The notes below the pieces were generated by a model, which saw only the letters and a list, made by a program, of their open reading frames with translations, ran no database searches and had not been told where the DNA came from. From Plesiomonas shigelloides (GTDB lineage: Bacteria; Pseudomonadota; Gammaproteobacteria; Enterobacterales; CAMTGL01), in the NCBI RefSeq assembly GCF_900087055.1, contig NZ_LT575468.1, forward strand, positions 434,001 through 498,000: 64,000 nt of DNA, in the 5' to 3' direction. Positions 11,712 to 20,592 of this stretch are shown piece by piece (positions within the stretch are counted from its first letter, which is position 1; each line of letters begins with the position of its first letter). The position numbers and the translations under genes were made by a program.

Positions 11712-12374
11712 TTACTTCACGTTTAACCAGCGTTTTCGTAGTGCATCACCATGCAACGCCAGCCATTGCAGAGCAATAATGGTGGCGGCGTTATCAATGC
11801 GTCCGCGCTCCATCAGCATCATGGCCGTTTGGCGGTCAACCACGTGCACTTTGATATCTTCGTGCTCGTCTGCCAGCCCATGCAGCGTGCCGGATTCGGG
11901 CGCGACCACTTCGCCGACAAACAACGATAAGCGCTCACTGCTGCCACCGGGGCTGGCCAGATAGCTTAGCATCGGCTCGCAGCGTTGTACGGTCAGTCCA
12001 GCCTCTTCTTGCGCTTCACGGCGCACCACTTGCTCCGGGCTTTCTCCCGGATCGATAATCCCCGCCACTAACTCCAGTAACCACGGGCTAGCGCTGGTTT
12101 CCAGCGCGGCAATCCGCAACTGTTCGACCAACACGATTTTATCTTGTTTCGGATCATACGCTAATAAGGCGGCAGCATGTCCGCGTTCAAAAATTTCTCG
12201 GCTCACTTCGCCGCTCATCCCACCAGCAAATAAGCGATGGCGAAAACGGTAACGGGTGAGGCGGAAAAAACCGTTATACAGCGGTTGCTTGTCCACCATC
12301 TGAATGTCAGCTTCGGTAAAGTCAGTTGGCAGCAAGTCAGACGGGGTGTTACGCTTCAAAGATACCATGGTCAA
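11712..12374 (-). CDS. nudF: ADP-ribose diphosphatase (Nudix)
   Basis: This enzyme hydrolyses ADP-ribose to AMP and ribose 5-phosphate. The 220-residue product has a complete Nudix box, GIIDPGESPEQVVRREAQEEAGL region at about residues 97-119, which supplies the metal-binding glutamates; the N-terminal domain-swap strand region is typical of NudF. It is divergent from tolC, as in E. coli. AAGGA lies 12 bases before the ATG, which is rather far. It may be the first gene of the nudF-cpdA-yqiA-parE-parC run, although the 298-base gap after it suggests that cpdA also has its own promoter. Confidence 0.93.
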   Translation of the reverse strand: MTMVSLKRNTPSDLLPTDFTEADIQMVDKQPLYNGFFRLTRYRFRHRLFAGGMSGEVSREIFERGHAAALLAYDPKQDKIVLVEQLRIAALETSASPWLLELVAGIIDPGESPEQVVRREAQEEAGLTVQRCEPMLSYLASPGGSSERLSLFVGEVVAPESGTLHGLADEHEDIKVHVVDRQTAMMLMERGRIDNAATIIALQWLALHGDALRKRWLNVK

Positions 12375-12482
12375 AAATTGTCCTTAAACACTGCAGCTAT
12401 GTCGTACGGTTAAAGTAACGTACTGAAACTAAAGGGATGCGTGGATGGTTTTCCTTTTTTTTTCGCTAAATCTTTAATCAAT

Positions 12483-12501
12483 ATGGCACGGAAAACCTAT
12501 T
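12483..12501 (+). promoter_or_regulatory. Mar/Sox/Rob-box-like site upstream of tolC
   Basis: ATGGCACGGAAAACCTATT fits the degenerate consensus AYnGCACnnWnnRYYAAAY at 12 of the 14 specified positions. It overlaps the -35 region of the promoter at 12497-12525, the geometry of class II MarA/SoxS/Rob activation. E. coli tolC is a known member of that regulon. Confidence 0.55.
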
Positions 12502-12525
12502 CCTCGGCAGAGACTTTGATACACT
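12497..12525 (+). promoter_or_regulatory. tolC promoter with extended -10
   Basis: TACACT (12520-12525) is preceded by TG at 12517-12518, making an extended -10. The -35 position (CTATTC, 12497-12502) is poor and is covered by the activator-like box, so activity probably depends on an activator. The predicted transcript start is near 12532, about 64 bases upstream of the ATG. Confidence 0.55.
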
Positions 12526-12595
12526 AGTGCGCAGTTTGACGGTTACTGATCATACAACAATGCGTCAGAGAAAATTATTGGAACAAGGAATAGCT

Positions 12596-13933
12596 ATGAA
12601 GAAGATTCTGCCCATCCTGATCGGATTGAGCATCGGTAGTATCAGCATGTCAAGTTATGCAGATTCCTTACTGGATATCTACCAGCAAGCCAAAACGAAT
12701 GATCCGGTGCTGCGTAAAGCAGCGGCAGACCGTGATGGCGTGGTCGAGCAGATTAATCAGGCGCGTGCCAGTCTGTTACCACAATTGAATGCTACCGGTA
12801 CTGCTGATTACAGCCGCAGCAATTTCAACACGGTGAATGAGCAGAATCAGACCGCCGCTAAATTGAACCTGACTCAGTCTTTATATGACCGCGCCAATTG
12901 GGTACGTCTGACTCAGTCTGAGAAACGTGCTAGCCAAGCCGAAGTGAATTACTCTGCAGCACAGCAGAATCTGATTTTACGTGTGGCGAATGCCTATTTC
13001 GGTGTGCTGCGTGCGCAGGATAATCTGACCGTAATTCTGGCCGAGAAAAAAGCCGTATTCCGCCAGTTAGAGCAGACTAAACAGCGTTTCGACGTGGGTT
13101 TGGTAGCGATCACTGACGTGCAAGATGCACAGGCTCAGTACGACCAAGTGCGTGCGAGCCAGATCACCGCGCAAAACGATCTGGACAACAGTCTGGAAAA
13201 CCTGCGTGAAATCACCGGTAACCTGCCAAGCCAGATCAACATTCTGGATACCAAGCAGTTCAGCACCGATATGCCGCTGAAAATTGATCAGCTGATGAAA
13301 GAAGCCGATGCCAAGAACTTGAACTTGATGTCTGCCCGTTTGGGTCAAGAGCTGTCACGTGAAGGTGTGCGTTTGGCGTCTTCCGGTCACCTGCCGACCT
13401 TAGGATTGCAAGGCTCCGTGGGTGTGTCCGATACCAACGTGACATCAGGCCCAACACCATCCGCTAACGGTGATTCGACCTCGGTGGGCGTGGTGCTGTC
13501 TATCCCTATCTACAGCGGTGGCCGCACCAGCTCTGAAGTACGTCAGGCCGAATACGGTTTTATCAGCTCAAGCGAAGCGCTGGAGCAAGCGTACCGTGAG
13601 ATCCAGAAAAACGTTCGTGCAGCGCACAACAACATTGTGGCGTCCATCAGCTCCATTAAAGCGAACGAGCAAGCCGTGGTCTCTGCCAAGAGTGCCTTGG
13701 ATGCCACCGAAGCGGGCTATGAAGTGGGTACTCGTACCATCGTTGACGTGTTGAACAGCACCCGTAGCCTGTATAACACCAACCGTCAGCTGGCGAATGC
13801 CCGTTACGATTACCTGATTAACACCCTGAATCTGCAGGGCGCGGTCGGTGTGTTGAATGAAAACAACATTCTGGTACTGAACAAAGTACTGAACACGCCA
13901 TCGCCAATTATCCCAGAAGAGTCTATCCAGTAA
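12596..13933 (+). CDS. tolC: Outer membrane efflux channel TolC
   Basis: This is the outer-membrane/periplasmic exit duct for RND, MFS and ABC drug pumps and type I secretion. From the ATG at 12596 the product has 445 residues with a signal peptide MKKILPILIGLSIGSISMSSYA, very close to that of E. coli TolC, and the typical coiled-coil motifs FDVGLVAITDVQDAQAQYD and GYEVGTRTIVDVLNSTRSLY of its two repeats. It is about 48 residues shorter than E. coli TolC (493), mostly because the dispensable C-terminal tail is missing. AAGGAA (12585-12590) is 5 bases before the start. An in-frame extension back to 12527 is not conserved. It is divergent from nudF and followed by a terminator. Confidence 0.96.
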   Translation: MKKILPILIGLSIGSISMSSYADSLLDIYQQAKTNDPVLRKAAADRDGVVEQINQARASLLPQLNATGTADYSRSNFNTVNEQNQTAAKLNLTQSLYDRANWVRLTQSEKRASQAEVNYSAAQQNLILRVANAYFGVLRAQDNLTVILAEKKAVFRQLEQTKQRFDVGLVAITDVQDAQAQYDQVRASQITAQNDLDNSLENLREITGNLPSQINILDTKQFSTDMPLKIDQLMKEADAKNLNLMSARLGQELSREGVRLASSGHLPTLGLQGSVGVSDTNVTSGPTPSANGDSTSVGVVLSIPIYSGGRTSSEVRQAEYGFISSSEALEQAYREIQKNVRAAHNNIVASISSIKANEQAVVSAKSALDATEAGYEVGTRTIVDVLNSTRSLYNTNRQLANARYDYLINTLNLQGAVGVLNENNILVLNKVLNTPSPIIPEESIQ

Positions 13934-14012
13934 GTTAGCGTTAACCGGCGTGTTTACAGGCCGGTGTACTGACGTTAACCGGATACTTCTCGGTACATTC
14001 TCGGTAAATGAG

Positions 14013-14049
14013 TGCCAGTCTGTTATTGCTAGCAGGCTGGCATTTTTTA
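14013..14049 (+). terminator. tolC terminator
   Basis: TGCCAGTCTG (14013-14022) pairs with CAGGCTGGCA (14033-14042) with one wobble, followed by TTTTTT. The rest of the 13934-14306 gap shows no gene; it contains a repeated TAAGTTATG motif at 14105-14129. Confidence 0.85.
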
Positions 14050-14306
14050 TTGGCATTTTTCGTTGGGGATGGATAATTTTTATACAGCGCGGTTATGCTT
14101 GCGATAAGTTATGGTATAGCTAAGTTATGCTAGTACTCGGCCGTCATGCTGGTGTCGTCGGTGACCTGTGGCGTGTTACGGCTTTGAACGAACCGTGAAT
14201 GACACTTTATCTCTCTCGCATCTCTTGGTGAGCGCTTTGCTGGGTTTTTACTGCGCTGATGAGAGGCGAAGCAGTGCTCACTTTTAGATTGGAAACGGAT
14301 TTTCTC

Positions 14307-16571
14307 ATGTTACAAGCGTTAAGGCGTGTTACCGGTTTTGTGGCGGTGCTGGGGCTGCTGTGGGTGTGGTCGGCACCTTTATTGGCTCGAGAAACCATTG
14401 GCGTGGTGTTATCCGGCGGCGGGGCTCGCGGCGCGGCGCATATTGGCGTGCTGCGTGAGCTAGAGCGGCTGCAGATCCCCATCGATTACATTGCCGGTAC
14501 CAGCTTTGGCGCTTATATCGCTGGCCTCTATGCCATGGGCATGAGCGCGGATGAAATTGAAGTGCTGGTGCAGCGCATTGACTGGCGGCAAGGCTTTGTC
14601 GATAAGGTGGATCGCTCGGAGCGCCCGATTCGTAGCAAGCAGCGCGAAGATGTGTTCCAGCTGCGGCCAAATATCGGTTTTGATGGGCTGACCCTGAAAT
14701 CGCCTAAAGGCTTGGTGCAAGGCCAGTCGATGGCGGTCTTGCTGCGCGATTCGGTAAAAAATCTGCCGGTGATCAATGACTTTGACCGCTTACCAATCCC
14801 GTATCGCGCGGTGGCGACCGATATCGAGTCGGTGACCGAAGTGGTGATGGCGCACGGTCACCTGCCGACCGTGATGCAAGCCAGTATGTCGGTGCCGGGA
14901 GCATTGCCACCGGTGCGCTATGAAGGGCATCTGCTGGTGGATGGCGGGGTGGTCAATAACCTGCCGGTCAGCGTGGCACGGGCGATGGGCGCCGATGTGG
15001 TGATTGCCGTTGATATCGGTGCCGATTTGGCAAAAGCCGATCAGCTGGATAATGCCTTGTCGATCATGAACCAGTTGTCGACCTTTATGGTGCGCAAGAA
15101 TACCGCCGAGCAGGCAGCGCTGCTGGGTAAACGCGATGTGTTGCTACGCCCGAATGTCAGTGATATGTCGATGGCCGCCTTCGATCGCATGCCGGAGATT
15201 ATCGCGCGCGGTGAGAATTCAGCGCGCGGCGCCGAGCGCGATCTGGCCCGTTACAGTGCTAGCCCGGAAGTGTACGCCGCGTACCAAAAACGCAAGCAAG
15301 CGCTGCGTAAACACCTGACGTATCTGCAATCGGGCACCAAGATTGATGATATCGTCATCGTCAACCAAAGCCGCTTTGATGAACACCTGATCCGCAGCAA
15401 ACTGGCTTTAACCCCGGGCATGAGCTTAAGCGATGCCGAGATGGAAGCGCGGGTGCGGCGTCTGCATGCGCTGGGAAATTTTGAACGGGTGGATTACCAG
15501 CTAGAAAAACGCGGGGTGCGTCAAGTGCTGGTGGTGAAGGTGCGCGAGAAAACGTGGGGGCCGAACTACTTAGATTTTCGTTTTGCCTTGGAAGACACCC
15601 TGTCGGGCAATACCAGTATTCAGCTAGGCGGCGGAGCCACCTTTACTGGCCTGAGCCGTTATGGTGCGGAAGCGCGCTTGGAAGGGGTGCTTGGTTCAGA
15701 TAAGTGGTTCAAGGCTGAATTATATGCGCCTATCGTGCCGAATCAGCGCTATTTCACCTATTGGCGCGCGCAAGTCGACCGCTTTGATCGCAACCTCTAT
15801 TTTGCCTCTGACAGTAACAATGTGCTGGTGAACCGTTATGCGGTGAACTGGGGCGAAGTGGCGTTCGGCTGGCAGCCATTACCGTGGCAACAGACGCTAC
15901 TGGGGATGCGTTACGTCGATGGCAAGATCACCCCGCAAATCTTCAAACAAGCGGGATTGGAAGGGCAAAACGTCGGTCCGTATCTGGGGGTGAACTACGA
16001 TACCTTGGATAACATCGCCTTCCCGCGCAGTGGGGTGAAGATGGACTTGGATCTGGCCTACCTGCAATCACGTTTGCATACCCAAGGGGGCGATGAGACC
16101 TTCTATTCACGCACCGCATTTACCGATGTCAATATGGATCTGGTGACGGCCACCGGTTGGGGACGACATGCCCTGATCGGCAAGTTCTCTGGTGGTGCGT
16201 TGATCTCCGACGATCCGTTAGCCGGATTGTTGCGACCAAAAGACATGGGCGGCTTCTTGCGCTTATCCGGCTTTGAACACAATCAGCTCTCTGGCCAATA
16301 CGCCACGTTTGGCGCACTGATTTATCAGTATCGCTGGCGTGATAACGATTTTGGTCTGTTCCGCGCGCCGCTTTATTTTGGTATGTCAGTGGAGCATGGT
16401 CGGGTGTGGGATAAGTCCAGCTCGCTGTTTGATCGGGCCTATCAGGAGCCGGTGTGGGCCAGTAGCGTGTTCACCGGGATCGACTCCCCGATTGGGCCGA
16501 TTTATTTTGCCTATGGGCAAGCCGAAGGCGGACACCATGCGGTCTATTTCACGATTGGTCGCTCATTGTAA
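14307..16571 (+). CDS. Patatin-like phospholipase with C-terminal beta-barrel (type Vd autotransporter-like)
   Basis: From the ATG at 14307 (754 residues; GGAAACGGA 7 bases upstream) there is a signal peptide ending near SAPLLA. A patatin phospholipase domain (about 25-225) follows, with the oxyanion GGGARGAA, the nucleophile serine in GTSFGAYI and the catalytic aspartate in DGGVVNN. After a linker comes a POTRA-like segment (about 345-415) and then a roughly 340-residue region rich in alternating beta-strands ending in VYFTIGRSL, as in BamA/Omp85 barrels. This is the layout of PlpD, the type Vd autotransporter of Pseudomonas aeruginosa, and of uncharacterised YjjU/RssA-unrelated homologues in vibrios. 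It is probably outer-membrane anchored, with lipase activity towards phospholipids. Secretion of the passenger is inferred. It stands alone between tolC and acnB. Confidence 0.85.
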   Translation: MLQALRRVTGFVAVLGLLWVWSAPLLARETIGVVLSGGGARGAAHIGVLRELERLQIPIDYIAGTSFGAYIAGLYAMGMSADEIEVLVQRIDWRQGFVDKVDRSERPIRSKQREDVFQLRPNIGFDGLTLKSPKGLVQGQSMAVLLRDSVKNLPVINDFDRLPIPYRAVATDIESVTEVVMAHGHLPTVMQASMSVPGALPPVRYEGHLLVDGGVVNNLPVSVARAMGADVVIAVDIGADLAKADQLDNALSIMNQLSTFMVRKNTAEQAALLGKRDVLLRPNVSDMSMAAFDRMPEIIARGENSARGAERDLARYSASPEVYAAYQKRKQALRKHLTYLQSGTKIDDIVIVNQSRFDEHLIRSKLALTPGMSLSDAEMEARVRRLHALGNFERVDYQLEKRGVRQVLVVKVREKTWGPNYLDFRFALEDTLSGNTSIQLGGGATFTGLSRYGAEARLEGVLGSDKWFKAELYAPIVPNQRYFTYWRAQVDRFDRNLYFASDSNNVLVNRYAVNWGEVAFGWQPLPWQQTLLGMRYVDGKITPQIFKQAGLEGQNVGPYLGVNYDTLDNIAFPRSGVKMDLDLAYLQSRLHTQGGDETFYSRTAFTDVNMDLVTATGWGRHALIGKFSGGALISDDPLAGLLRPKDMGGFLRLSGFEHNQLSGQYATFGALIYQYRWRDNDFGLFRAPLYFGMSVEHGRVWDKSSSLFDRAYQEPVWASSVFTGIDSPIGPIYFAYGQAEGGHHAVYFTIGRSL

Positions 16572-16813
16572 GTCTCACTGAGGTTGCGGTTTTACCGGCA
16601 AACGTGAGCTGAAAGGAGGCAATCGGCTATGCCGTTATTGAACACAACAACTGTGTAACATTTGTTTTAAGTTCAGGCGGAATTCTGCTAGTCTGAGGCT
16701 CCGAGAAGGGACTTTCTGTAACCCAAAAAGTGATACGCGAACAGACAAGGACAGGGGCGTCGGCAATCCGGCAAGCTCCGACAATCAGGACATACAAAGA
16801 AGAGGAATTCGTC

Positions 16814-19411
16814 GTGCTAGAAGCGTACCGTCAACACGTAGCTGAGCGCGCTGCCGAAGGTGTGGTAGCCAAACCCCTGGATGCCGCACAGGCTGCGGCT
16901 TTGGTCGAATTGCTGAAAGCCCCGCCAGTGGGTGAGGAAGCGTTTTTGCTTGATCTGCTGGCCAATCGTATTCCGCCGGGTGTGGATGAAGCGGCCTATG
17001 TGAAGGCCGGTTTTCTGGCGGCGGTGGCGCGTGGTGAAGCGCATTCCCCGATTGTCAGCGCAGAATATGCCACGGAACTGCTGGGTACCATGCAAGGTGG
17101 TTACAACATCCAGCCATTGATTGATCTGCTCGATGATGCGCGTTTGGCGCCGATTGCGGCCAAAGCCCTGTCGCAAACCCTGCTGATGTTCGACAGCTTC
17201 TATGACGTGGAAGACAAAGCCAAAGCCGGCAATGATTTCGCGCGTCAGGTGATCCGTTCATGGGCTGAAGCTGAGTGGTATCTGTCGCGCCCGGCGGTGG
17301 CCGACAAGATGACCGTTACCGTATTTAAAGTCAGCGGTGAAACCAATACCGATGATTTATCCCCTGCGCCTGATGCATGGTCGCGCCCAGATATCCCTCT
17401 GCACGCCTTGGCGATGCTGAAAAACCCACGTGATGGAATTGACCCTGATCAGCCCGGCAGCATTGGCCCGATCAAGCAGCTGGACGCGTTAAAACAAAAA
17501 GGTTTCCCTTTGGCCTATGTGGGCGATGTGGTCGGTACCGGCTCTTCACGTAAATCGGCCACCAACTCCGTGCTGTGGTTCATGGGCGACGATATTCCGT
17601 TTGTGCCGAACAAGCGGGGCGGCGGTGTGGTGCTGGGCAGCAAAATTGCCCCGATTTTCTTTAACACCATGGAAGATGCGGGCGCACTGCCGATCGAAGT
17701 GGATGTGAGCTTGCTCAAGATGGGCGATGTGATCGACATTTTCCCGTATTTGGGTGAGATCCGCCGTCACGACAGTGGCGAGCTGGTGGCGCGTTTTAGC
17801 CTGAAAACTGATGTGCTGTTGGATGAAGTGCGTGCCGGTGGCCGTATTCCGCTGATTATCGGCCGTGGCCTGACTGCCAAAGCCCGCGAATCGCTAGGTC
17901 TGCCGGCCAGTGACGTGTTTAAAACCCCAGCGGCGGCGCCGGATACCGGTAAAGGTTATACGCTGGCGCAAAAGATGGTGGGTAAAGCCTGCGGCGTGGC
18001 GGGCGTACGTCCGGGAACCTATTGTGAGCCGAAGATGACCTCGGTGGGTTCACAAGATACCACCGGCCCGATGACCCGCGATGAGCTGAAAGACTTGGCT
18101 TGCTTGGGTTTTTCCGCCGATCTGACTATGCAGTCATTCTGCCATACCGCCGCCTATCCAAAGCCGGTGGATGTGCAAACACACCATACGCTGCCTGATT
18201 TCATCATGAATCGGGGCGGTGTGGCGCTGCGTCCTGGCGATGGCGTGATTCACTCTTGGTTGAACCGCATGTTGCTGCCGGATACCGTGGGGACTGGCGG
18301 TGACTCGCACACCCGCTTCCCTATTGGTATTTCTTTCCCTGCTGGCTCTGGTCTGGTGGCGTTTGCTGCGGCGACCGGTGTGATGCCGCTGGATATGCCT
18401 GAATCGGTGCTGGTGCGTTTTCGTGGTGAGATGCAACCGGGGATCACCTTGCGCGATTTGGTGCATGCCATCCCGTATTATGCCATTCAGCAAGGTCTGC
18501 TGACGGTGGAAAAACAGGGCAAGAAGAACATCTTCTCGGGTCGGATTTTGGAGATCGAAGGGCTGTCGCAGCTGAAAGTGGAGCAAGCCTTTGAGCTGGC
18601 CGATGCCTCTGCCGAGCGCTCTGCCGCCGGTTGTACCATCAAGCTGGATAAAGAGCCGATCATCGAGTACCTGAACTCCAATATCGTGCTGCTGAAGTGG
18701 ATGATTGCCGAAGGTTATGGCGATCGTCGTACGCTGGAGCGCCGTATTCAGGGGATGGAAGCCTGGTTGGCCGATCCGAAGCTGATGTCGGCGGATGCCG
18801 ATGCGGAGTACAGTGCGGTGATCGACATCGATCTGAACGCGATTCGTGAGCCAATTTTGTGCGCGCCGAACGATCCGGATGATGCGCGTCTGCTGTCGAG
18901 CGTAGCCGGTGACAAGATTGATGAGGTGTTCATCGGCTCGTGCATGACCAACATCGGTCACTTCCGCGCCGCCGGTAAGATGCTGGACAAGTTCAAAGGC
19001 CAGATCCCGACCCGCTTGTGGATTGCGCCGCCGACCAAGATGGATGCTGCGCAGCTGACCGAAGAGGGCTACTACGGCGTGTATGGCCGCTCTGGGGCAC
19101 GCATTGAGATCCCAGGTTGCTCGCTGTGTATGGGTAACCAAGCGCGCGTGCGTGATGGGGCAACCGTGGTGTCGACCTCAACCCGTAACTTCCCGAACCG
19201 TTTGGGGACCGGAGCGAACGTCTACTTGGCTTCTGCCGAGCTGGCAGCACTGTCAGCGGTACTGGGGCGGATCCCGAGTGTCGATGAGTATCTTGCGGCC
19301 ATGCGTGAAGTGGATGCGACTGCTGCAGACACCTATCGCTACCTAAACTTTAACCATTTGCCGGAATATACCGCAAAAGCCAATGCGGTGATTTTCCAGA
19401 CGGCGGTGTAA
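16814..19411 (+). CDS. acnB: Aconitate hydratase B
   Basis: This is the main TCA-cycle aconitase and 2-methylisocitrate dehydratase. Starting from GTG at 16814 the product has 865 residues, identical in length to E. coli AcnB. The N-terminal HEAT-like region ([16 protein letters not shown]) is followed by the swivel domain and then the catalytic domains. The [4Fe-4S] ligands are in [10 protein letters not shown] and [17 protein letters not shown] (16801-16807) provides the ribosome-binding site for the GTG. The frame extends upstream to 16730, but that part is not conserved. The E. coli order lpd-acnB-yacL is kept only partly: the parC-tolC block and the autotransporter gene lie between lpdA and acnB here. 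Confidence 0.97.
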   Translation: MLEAYRQHVAERAAEGVVAKPLDAAQAAALVELLKAPPVGEEAFLLDLLANRIPPGVDEAAYVKAGFLAAVARGEAHSPIVSAEYATELLGTMQGGYNIQPLIDLLDDARLAPIAAKALSQTLLMFDSFYDVEDKAKAGNDFARQVIRSWAEAEWYLSRPAVADKMTVTVFKVSGETNTDDLSPAPDAWSRPDIPLHALAMLKNPRDGIDPDQPGSIGPIKQLDALKQKGFPLAYVGDVVGTGSSRKSATNSVLWFMGDDIPFVPNKRGGGVVLGSKIAPIFFNTMEDAGALPIEVDVSLLKMGDVIDIFPYLGEIRRHDSGELVARFSLKTDVLLDEVRAGGRIPLIIGRGLTAKARESLGLPASDVFKTPAAAPDTGKGYTLAQKMVGKACGVAGVRPGTYCEPKMTSVGSQDTTGPMTRDELKDLACLGFSADLTMQSFCHTAAYPKPVDVQTHHTLPDFIMNRGGVALRPGDGVIHSWLNRMLLPDTVGTGGDSHTRFPIGISFPAGSGLVAFAAATGVMPLDMPESVLVRFRGEMQPGITLRDLVHAIPYYAIQQGLLTVEKQGKKNIFSGRILEIEGLSQLKVEQAFELADASAERSAAGCTIKLDKEPIIEYLNSNIVLLKWMIAEGYGDRRTLERRIQGMEAWLADPKLMSADADAEYSAVIDIDLNAIREPILCAPNDPDDARLLSSVAGDKIDEVFIGSCMTNIGHFRAAGKMLDKFKGQIPTRLWIAPPTKMDAAQLTEEGYYGVYGRSGARIEIPGCSLCMGNQARVRDGATVVSTSTRNFPNRLGTGANVYLASAELAALSAVLGRIPSVDEYLAAMREVDATAADTYRYLNFNHLPEYTAKANAVIFQTAV

Positions 19412-19508
19412 GTGAGCGGATGCTGCTGTTAGCCAAGCTGAATCTGGAGTAATCAGGGTTCACTGAGGTTAATGGGGTTAATGTAGCCAGTGAATTTAGC
19501 GCGTTAAT

Positions 19509-19539
19509 AACGGGAGGCCATACGGTCTCCCGTTTTTTT
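19509..19539 (+). terminator. acnB terminator
   Basis: AACGGGAG (19509-19516) pairs with CTCCCGTT (19527-19534), followed by seven T's. Confidence 0.88.
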
Positions 19540-19591
19540 ATGCTTGGCTTTTTTCGGCGTGTCTTTTAGGGCACGGGTTTTTCGCTACGGC

Positions 19592-19640
19592 TTGGCTATC
19601 ACCGGTTTGGCTATGACGGGTTTTGTTATGTCCGGTTTTT
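19592..19640. repeat. Three imperfect 16-bp tandem copies
   Basis: Units beginning TTGGCTATCACCGGT (19592), TTGGCTATGACGGGTT (19607) and TTGTTATGTCCGGTTTT (19623) lie head to tail between the acnB terminator and the yacL promoter. No function is apparent. Confidence 0.5.
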
Positions 19641-19651
19641 TATGAGATGCG

Positions 19652-19680
19652 TTGGCGCAGCCAGTGGGGCGCGGTAGGAT
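19652..19680 (+). promoter_or_regulatory. Candidate yacL promoter
   Basis: TTGGCG (19652-19657) and TAGGAT (19675-19680) are separated by the optimal 17 bases, about 65 bases before the yacL start codon. Confidence 0.45.
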
Positions 19681-19744
19681 AGTGCATATGACATGAGGTA
19701 ACGCCGCAACAACCGCGGCAGTAGTAGCAAAGTGCGGAGGCGGT

Positions 19745-20107
19745 ATGGATTATGAATTTCGACGTGATTTGATGGGCGCGGTGAAAGCCGAGTTTTCCAT
19801 GGGGCACGAAGCGGTCGGGCGCTGGTTGAATGATGAAGTGGCTGGTGACCAAGAAAAAATTGCCACTGTGCTGGCCGGTATCGACAGTGTGCGTGGCTCG
19901 GAGCGGCAATGGCAGTTAGTCGGGCGTGAGTTTACGTTGCTGATGGACGGTGAAGAGGTGATGGTGCGCGCCAATGTGATGAATTTTTCCAGTGACCAGC
20001 TGGAAGATGATTTGCAGTACTATGATGAAGAGAGCCTGAGCCTGTGTGGCTTGGAGGATTTCGAGCAAGCGCTGCTGGCCTATCGTCAGTTTTTAACGGA
20101 GCGCTAA
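19745..20107 (+). CDS. yacL: YacL family protein (UPF0231)
   Basis: This is a 120-residue acidic protein of the YacL/UPF0231 family, recognised by its N terminus MDYEFRRDLMGAVKAEFSMG and its position directly downstream of acnB, as in E. coli. No membrane segment, signal peptide or catalytic motif is visible, and the family's function is unknown. GGAGG (19736-19740) lies 4 bases before the ATG. An independent promoter and the terminator between acnB and yacL suggest it is transcribed separately. Confidence 0.9.
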   Translation: MDYEFRRDLMGAVKAEFSMGHEAVGRWLNDEVAGDQEKIATVLAGIDSVRGSERQWQLVGREFTLLMDGEEVMVRANVMNFSSDQLEDDLQYYDEESLSLCGLEDFEQALLAYRQFLTER

Positions 20108-20134
20108 TTAGGCTGGCGCTGCACGCGCCCAGTT

Positions 20135-20262
20135 TATACCCTTCCTACTTGAAGCTGCAGCGGTGTTGGCTACGTTCGTTCACCCCAATCACATAGTTTG
20201 CCTATGTTCATGGGGATTCACTCACTTGCCGCCTACCTGCAACTCCAAGTCGTTTGGGTATA
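20135..20262. repeat. ERIC element (enterobacterial repetitive intergenic consensus)
   Basis: This is a 128-bp imperfect palindrome bounded by TATACCC (20135-20141) and GGGTATA (20256-20262). It includes the conserved inner ERIC blocks GGGGATTCAC (20213-20222) and, on the other arm, TTCACCCCAATCAC, plus the outer ACTTGAAGCTGCAG. Length and arms match the known ERIC/IRU family, which is non-autonomous. It lies 27 bases after the yacL stop, so it would be transcribed and form a long hairpin. Confidence 0.88.
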
Positions 20263-20281
20263 GCCGAACGAGATATGTGAT

Positions 20282-20327
20282 GCCGCAAAGGTGAACGGAA
20301 TTGACCGTTTTCCCTTGCGGCTTTTTT
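20282..20327 (+). terminator. Terminator downstream of yacL/ERIC
   Basis: GCCGCAA (20282-20288) pairs with TTGCGGC (20315-20321), with further inner pairing of AACGG and CCGTT, followed by six T's. Confidence 0.8.
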
Positions 20328-20340
20328 CGGCCTCAATAGG

Positions 20341-20431
<91 letters not shown>

Positions 20432-20592
20432 TTTCTTGGTGAGCTTTCGCTTGGGCGCGTAACCGCAATATAAGCAAGTTGTGGCATAGTTGTAGTGTGG
20501 CTGTAAATATTGCTTGACCTTCCGCCTGCTGGAAGCTTTAGCCTGCATGTACGCAACGCGGAGTGAACCGTGGATAAACAACAGGAGCGGCT

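Noticed and set aside
18134-19141. 335-codon minus-strand frame opposite acnB
   Set aside because: It is antisense shadow of acnB, with His/Arg/Gln-rich composition typical of such shadows.
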